Shown: positions 60,326 through 64,000 of the stretch, piece after piece
Layout of the letters: the number at the start of each line of letters is the position of its first letter
Position numbering within the stretch: the stretch's first letter is position 1
DNA from: RYN-428 sp035551995
Lineage (GTDB): Bacteria; Planctomycetota; Phycisphaerae; Tepidisphaerales; Tepidisphaeraceae
Assembly (NCBI GenBank): GCA_035551995.1
Contig: DASZME010000007.1
Span: 1 to 64,000 of the forward strand
Length of the DNA stretch: 64,000 nucleotides
Direction of reading: 5' to 3'
Made by a program: the position numbers and the translations under genes
The notes under the pieces: generated by a model
Told to the model about the DNA's origin: nothing
The model's database searches: none
What the model saw: only the letters and a program-made list of their open reading frames with translations

Positions 60326-61399
60326 TCACGCGATCAAGACCGGCGACGGCACATATCCGCTGCGTTCCCGCCCGCTCGGATCGATGCTGCTCTTGATATC
60401 GCACGGATGGGCGTCGGGACCGAGGTCCCAATCGCGGGCGTAGTCCTGCGAAATCTGTGTGAGCTCCTTCATCGACAGGTTCGGCTTGTCCACCGATTCG
60501 GCCGCCTCCTTGATTTCGTGCTCATTGAGAAGCGTTCCGGTGATGGCGGTCAGGCCCGGTTGCTGGAGAAGCCATTTGCAGGCGAGTTGGTGTACGGTCA
60601 TGCCGTGGTCGGTGGCGTAATGACGAACCAGTTCCAGTTTCTTGAGACCGTAGATTTTCCACGATTGATCGCGAAATTTGCGATGATCGTTTTCGTCGAT
60701 GGTGGTGTCGATCTTGACGATGTCTTTGAGAATGCTGCTGTTGTCGTGAACGCGGGCGAGAACGCCGGAATGAGTGGCGACGGCGGTTTCGCAAAACTCG
60801 CGGCCGGGGTGATGCTCGAACATGTTGTAAACTGTCTGAACGGCCTTGGCGCCATGTTCGAGCATGGCCTTGATCCCCTCGTCGCGCCAGCCGATGGCGG
60901 GGCCGACGGAGACGCCCCAGACCTTGATTTTCCCCTCGGCTTTCACCTTCTCCAACTCGGCCCACAGGTCGTCATTGAAGTGGACGAGTTTGATGTTGTG
61001 AGCCATGTACAGGTCGATTGTCTCGACGCCAAGGCGCGTGAGCGATTGTTCGAGTGCATAGCGCAGGAACTTGGGGGAAAAATCCTGTTTGCGTTCGCGA
61101 TGGGAACCGGCTTCTCCGGGATCGCCGTAGAAGTCGTAGCCGAACTTGCCGCCGATCTCGACTTGATCGCGGGGGACGTGGTGCTCTTTGAGCCATTTGC
61201 CGAAGATGGTTTCGGCTCGTCCGTTTCCGTAGGCGTCGCCGTTATCGAAGAAGGTGATGCCGAGGTTGCGCGAGAAGTTGAGCAGGTCGAAGGCGCGTTG
61301 ATCGGTGTAATGGCCCCACCAGTCCACGCCAAAAGGCCAGCATCCGACGGAGATGGCCGAGACTTCGAGATCGGTATTGCCGAATTTGCGACGTTCCAT
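60326..61399 (-). CDS. Aldo/keto reductase family oxidoreductase
   Basis: A 357-residue NADPH-dependent TIM-barrel enzyme. It shows MERRKFGNTDLEVSAISVGC, the catalytic Asp and Tyr in FFDNGDAYGNGRAETIFGKW, and an acceptor block DLYMAHNIKLVHFND in place of the usual Lys/His pair. The C-terminal QLACKWLLQQPGLTAITGTL and EIKEAAESVDKPNLSMKEL match the family. It probably reduces a sugar or ketone. GGAGG lies upstream of the ATG at 61399. It faces the FGGY kinase tail-to-tail and is divergent from the phosphoesterase gene. Confidence 0.9.
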   Translation of the reverse strand: MERRKFGNTDLEVSAISVGCWPFGVDWWGHYTDQRAFDLLNFSRNLGITFFDNGDAYGNGRAETIFGKWLKEHHVPRDQVEIGGKFGYDFYGDPGEAGSHRERKQDFSPKFLRYALEQSLTRLGVETIDLYMAHNIKLVHFNDDLWAELEKVKAEGKIKVWGVSVGPAIGWRDEGIKAMLEHGAKAVQTVYNMFEHHPGREFCETAVATHSGVLARVHDNSSILKDIVKIDTTIDENDHRKFRDQSWKIYGLKKLELVRHYATDHGMTVHQLACKWLLQQPGLTAITGTLLNEHEIKEAAESVDKPNLSMKELTQISQDYARDWDLGPDAHPCDIKSSIDPSGRERSGYVPSPVLIA

Positions 61400-61556
61400 G
61401 GGTATTCCTCCGCTAAAGCTCTAATCATATGTGTTTCGATTTCCGCGGCAATGCCTCGGGATCTCTTTAGGCCGGCCTGTTCAAGACGAAGGACCGGCAG
61501 GTTCGGCGGGCGACGCATTGTTCCCCGTCGCCCCGCGGTGTTATAGTCGGTCTTAC

Positions 61557-62420
61557 ATGGCTTTACGCATTCTCTGCCTCGGCGATATCGTGGGCCGGCC
61601 TGGACGACAGGCCGTTCATCAGTTGCTTCCGGGACTTGTCCGCCAGCATCAGGTCGATCTGGTGATCGCCAACGCCGAGAACATCGCCGGCGGCAGCGGG
61701 ATTACCCAGAACCTTTTTCATAAAATCCGCAGTTACGGCATCGATGTCGTCACCCTTGGCGATCACGTCTACAAAAAACTCGACATCGTCGGCTCGCTTC
61801 AAACCAGCGAGCGGATCGTTCGCCCGGCCAATCTCGCCGCCGACGCGGCGGGAAAAACCTTTACCGTCGTCACGACCAACAGCGGCGTGAGCGTCGCGGT
61901 CTTTTGCCTGCTCGGGCGGATTTTCATGAATCTGCCCGCCGACGATCCCTTCGCCGCCGCCAACAAGGTGCTGAATCAGATTCCCCGGCATGTGCGCGTC
62001 TGTGTTTGCGACATGCACGCCGAGGCGACAAGCGAAAAGGTGGCGATGGGCCATTGGCTTGACGGGCGCTGTTCGGTGATCTTCGGCACGCACACCCACA
62101 TCCCGACCGCCGACGCAAAGATCCTCGCCGGCGGAAGCGCCTATATCAGCGATTTGGGAATGTGCGGTCCATACGATTCGGTTCTTGGCCGGCGTAAAGA
62201 CCGCGTGGTGAAATTCATGACCACGAATATGCCGCAAAGTTTCGACGTCGCCACCGGCGACGTGCGCCTCTGCGGCGCCCTGGCGGAAATCGATCCGGAT
62301 ACGGGCCGGGCATTGTCGATCGCACGGATCGAAGCGCAAGGCGAAAATGTCGATCAGGCATACGACGCCGACGACGCCCGGCCGCCGCGTCCCGGCGCAG
62401 GCGAAGCGGGCGGGGGTTGA
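61557..62420 (+). CDS. YmdB-type metallophosphoesterase (TIGR00282)
   Basis: A 287-residue cytoplasmic metallophosphoesterase. The metal ligands are seen in LRILCLGDIVGRPGRQAVHQ, DLVIANAENIAGGSGITQN, TLGDHVYKKLDI, CDMHAEATSEKVAMGHWLDG and VIFGTHTHIPTADAKIL. In Bacillus, YmdB hydrolyses 2',3'-cyclic nucleotides and affects biofilm decisions. In many genomes the gene is next to rny (RNase Y), but rny is not seen here. The ATG at 61557 gives the canonical N-terminus. The Pro/Gly/Asp-rich C-terminal tail of about 25 residues is not part of the family core. Confidence 0.92.
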   Translation: MALRILCLGDIVGRPGRQAVHQLLPGLVRQHQVDLVIANAENIAGGSGITQNLFHKIRSYGIDVVTLGDHVYKKLDIVGSLQTSERIVRPANLAADAAGKTFTVVTTNSGVSVAVFCLLGRIFMNLPADDPFAAANKVLNQIPRHVRVCVCDMHAEATSEKVAMGHWLDGRCSVIFGTHTHIPTADAKILAGGSAYISDLGMCGPYDSVLGRRKDRVVKFMTTNMPQSFDVATGDVRLCGALAEIDPDTGRALSIARIEAQGENVDQAYDADDARPPRPGAGEAGGG

Positions 62421-62499
62421 TTCGATTCACTGGTCCGGGGACGTGAGTCGTTCGAACATCGTCGCGGGAAAGCGACCATTCTCCTATTTTGTTAGCCAT

Positions 62500-62548
62500 G
62501 GGCGGAAGCCCATGGATCGTTCCTCAGAAGATCCACGGGCTTCCGCCC
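62500..62548. terminator. Palindromic hairpin between convergent genes
   Basis: GGGCGGAAGCCCATGGATC at 62500-62518 pairs with 62530-62548 at 18 of 19 positions, loop of 11 bases. The left arm also contains its own palindrome, CCATGGGCGGAAGCCCATGG. It lies between the convergent phosphoesterase gene and a secreted protein gene, where a bidirectional terminator is expected. It may also be a dispersed palindromic repeat; no second copy is in this window. Confidence 0.55.
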
Positions 62549-62636
62549 GAGGCTATCAAAGACGTCGGCGCCCACCGTCGCTTCAAATGCGCAAATTCGC
62601 AAGCAAACGACCGCGTCGCGAAAACGCGTGACGCGT

Positions 62637-63701
62637 CTATTGCTTGGCAGGCGCCTTGTCGCCCGCCGCCGGCTTGGGCGGTTGTTGCGGGCGCAGGGCG
62701 CTGATCGTGGCGACCAGATTCGCCACCGAATTCAATGGCTGGCCCTTCAGGTTCACCGTTACCAGGGCTTCGCTCACAACCGGCTTAAAGCCATCCAGCA
62801 ACGGCGCGATCATCGGACCGATCAGCGCCATCGGCCCGCCGCCCTGACCGGGGTTGGCGGCCTTGTCTTTTAGATCATTCAAATCACTCTCCGCCGCGTC
62901 GCTCAGCTTCCTGGCCGATTTCGCGTCGGCGGCCAAGACCGACGCCTTGATGCCGGGATCGTTGCCGAGGGTGATCGCGAGGGTGATCCATTTGCTGGCG
63001 CTAAGCACCGGCAGGCCGTCGGTCATGAGTTTTGAAGAGCCGTCGCGGACGGCGGTCTTGCTCATCTGGGCCTTGGTGCGCGCGTCGGGAATGTAGACAA
63101 ACCCGATGGCGGCGTCGGGCTGGGTCGCCATCGCGTCGGCGAAGGCGCGGGCGCGGTCGCCGTCCACTTTCTCCGGCGGGGTCTGAAGCTTCTCGTGCAT
63201 CACCACCCAATCGTCCATCTGCTCGAATCGTACATCCTGGCGCTGTTTTTCCGGCATGTCCTGCGTCATGGCCTTCTCGACGGCCTTGATGTCTCCGCCG
63301 GCTTTCATGTGATAATAGACCACCGGCGGATTCATGCTCTGGCGCTGCGGCGGGGCGTTGGGATCAACGCCAAGCTGATTCTCGGCATCCGTCACGCGCT
63401 GGCTGGACGTCCCGATGACGGTAACGGAAATCACGCCGGCTTTGGTCGCCTTGTCATAACGATCCTGAAAAGCGGAGATAAACCCGTTGGTTCGCTCGGC
63501 GTTTTCGCCAAGGACGACATTCGCCGCCGTCCGCAGCATTCCGGGCGTCAGGCGCTGGGCGTCGGCATGGATGACAAAGACGGTATCGGACCCGATTGCA
63601 TCGGGCGGCAAATCCGCGACCGCCGCAAATGAAACGCTCGCCGCCAGAACCACAATCGCCGCCGAAGTCCATGCCATCGATTTTCTTTTCCACATCCGCA
63701 A
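62637..63701 (-). CDS. Secreted hypothetical protein
   Basis: A 354-residue exported protein I cannot assign. A signal peptide (SMAWTSAAIVVLAASVSFAA) is followed by VADLPPDAIGSDTVFVIHAD and LTPGMLRTAANVVLGENAE. The central part has YYHMKAGGDIKAVEKAMTQ and DDWVVMHEKLQ. The overall pattern resembles planctomycete proteins that look like decayed DUF3352-type (variable surface) proteins, but this is a weak impression. The C-terminus is Pro/Ala/Lys-rich. Residue bias supports a real gene. It stands alone, convergent with the phosphoesterase gene. Confidence 0.65.
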   Translation of the reverse strand: MRMWKRKSMAWTSAAIVVLAASVSFAAVADLPPDAIGSDTVFVIHADAQRLTPGMLRTAANVVLGENAERTNGFISAFQDRYDKATKAGVISVTVIGTSSQRVTDAENQLGVDPNAPPQRQSMNPPVVYYHMKAGGDIKAVEKAMTQDMPEKQRQDVRFEQMDDWVVMHEKLQTPPEKVDGDRARAFADAMATQPDAAIGFVYIPDARTKAQMSKTAVRDGSSKLMTDGLPVLSASKWITLAITLGNDPGIKASVLAADAKSARKLSDAAESDLNDLKDKAANPGQGGGPMALIGPMIAPLLDGFKPVVSEALVTVNLKGQPLNSVANLVATISALRPQQPPKPAAGDKAPAKQ

Positions 63702-63905
63702 TCTCCGTTAAGGGTGAGTTCTCTCCTGTCTACGCGGCCGATAGGACGAAGGATACAGCGTAGCAAGAATTAGACGATAAGGTTGGATTACGACGATAGA
63801 TGCGACTATTCCGGCGGTCGTTTAAATTTCCCGCTGGACATATCGAATTATTGGGACGGGGCATTTGAGGGTTCCGGGTTATCCGCTCAGCGGAAGGAGC
63901 ATGCC

Positions 63906-64000
63906 GTGCATTTCAATCGCCATCGTTCTAAACAGTCGTCGAGAAACGCCGTTGGACCGGCTCACGCCCAAAAAGGCCATCGGCGCGGCTTGATCGAAAC
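63906..64000 (+). CDS. Possible 5' end of a further gene (partial)
   Basis: A GTG at 63906 is preceded, six bases upstream, by a full GGAAGGAG Shine-Dalgarno. The frame stays open to the window end and starts MHFNRHRSKQSSRNAVGPAH. An ATG five bases earlier (63901) is in another frame that soon stops. With only 31 codons visible, no family can be named. The preceding 204 bases (63702-63905) hold no other feature I can support. Confidence 0.35.
   Translation, partial: MHFNRHRSKQSSRNAVGPAHAQKGHRRGLIE

Noticed and set aside
1..64000. CRISPR arrays, tRNA and rRNA genes
   Set aside because: No regularly spaced identical repeats, no cloverleaf with CCA-end and T-loop, and no rRNA signature were seen by eye; a covariance scan would be decisive.

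Overview
The window reads as chromosomal DNA of a GC-rich member of the Planctomycetota. This is inference from gene content: a secreted FG-GAP protein with an LEPR-like N-terminal signature (LERRTLMAS), a PVC-type heme-binding CxxCH protein of more than 1,100 residues, several unrecognised secreted proteins, and an ECF sigma / zinc-finger anti-sigma / Spy-like cassette. No rRNA, tRNA, CRISPR array or prophage was seen.

Layout. 1-10.2 kb: a truncated cinA, an IS200-like (RAYT-type) transposase, a DUF488 protein, the FG-GAP protein, the PVC heme protein, and a two-gene module containing a HEPN-motif protein. 10.4-14.2 kb: a sodium:solute symporter, a 191-bp palindromic element, and ilvD. 14.5-45.7 kb: a large urea / biuret nitrogen island. 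45.8-49.2 kb: a secreted His-rich repeat protein divergent from an ECF sigma factor, its anti-sigma factor and a His-tailed Spy/CnrX-like protein. 49.2-50.9 kb: a scar holding domains V and VI of a group II intron next to the 3' end of a dehydrogenase gene, then a nucleotidyltransferase. 51-62.4 kb: a deaminase, pgl, two frameshifted genes, two glycosyltransferases, gnd, an FGGY kinase, an aldo/keto reductase and a YmdB-type phosphoesterase. The last 1.4 kb holds a secreted unknown and the start of a possible further gene.

The nitrogen island has three arms. (1) A minus-strand series at 24.1-14.5 kb runs outer-membrane barrel, BMP lipoprotein, two permeases, biuret amidohydrolase (BiuH), double ATPase, cupin, DUF485, ActP-like symporter. 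(2) A minus-strand series at 32.5-24.8 kb runs M48 lipoprotein, UreE, allophanate hydrolase (AtzF), CHASE hybrid histidine kinase, NtrC-type sigma54 activator. (3) A plus-strand series at 32.6-45.7 kb runs ureF, ureG, urtA, lipoprotein, urtBCDE, ureD, fused ureAB, lipoprotein, ureC. In the inferred scheme, biuret or a related ureide enters through the BMP transporter, BiuH makes allophanate plus ammonia, AtzF turns allophanate into ammonia and CO2, and urea is taken up by Urt and split by urease. Near-consensus sigma54 promoters precede both transporter arms, and the island encodes a matching sigma54 activator in one operon with atzF.

Several short stretches carry palindromic repeats. Three single-base frameshifts lie within about 5.5 kb (53.3-58.9 kb) and could be genuine decay or sequence errors.
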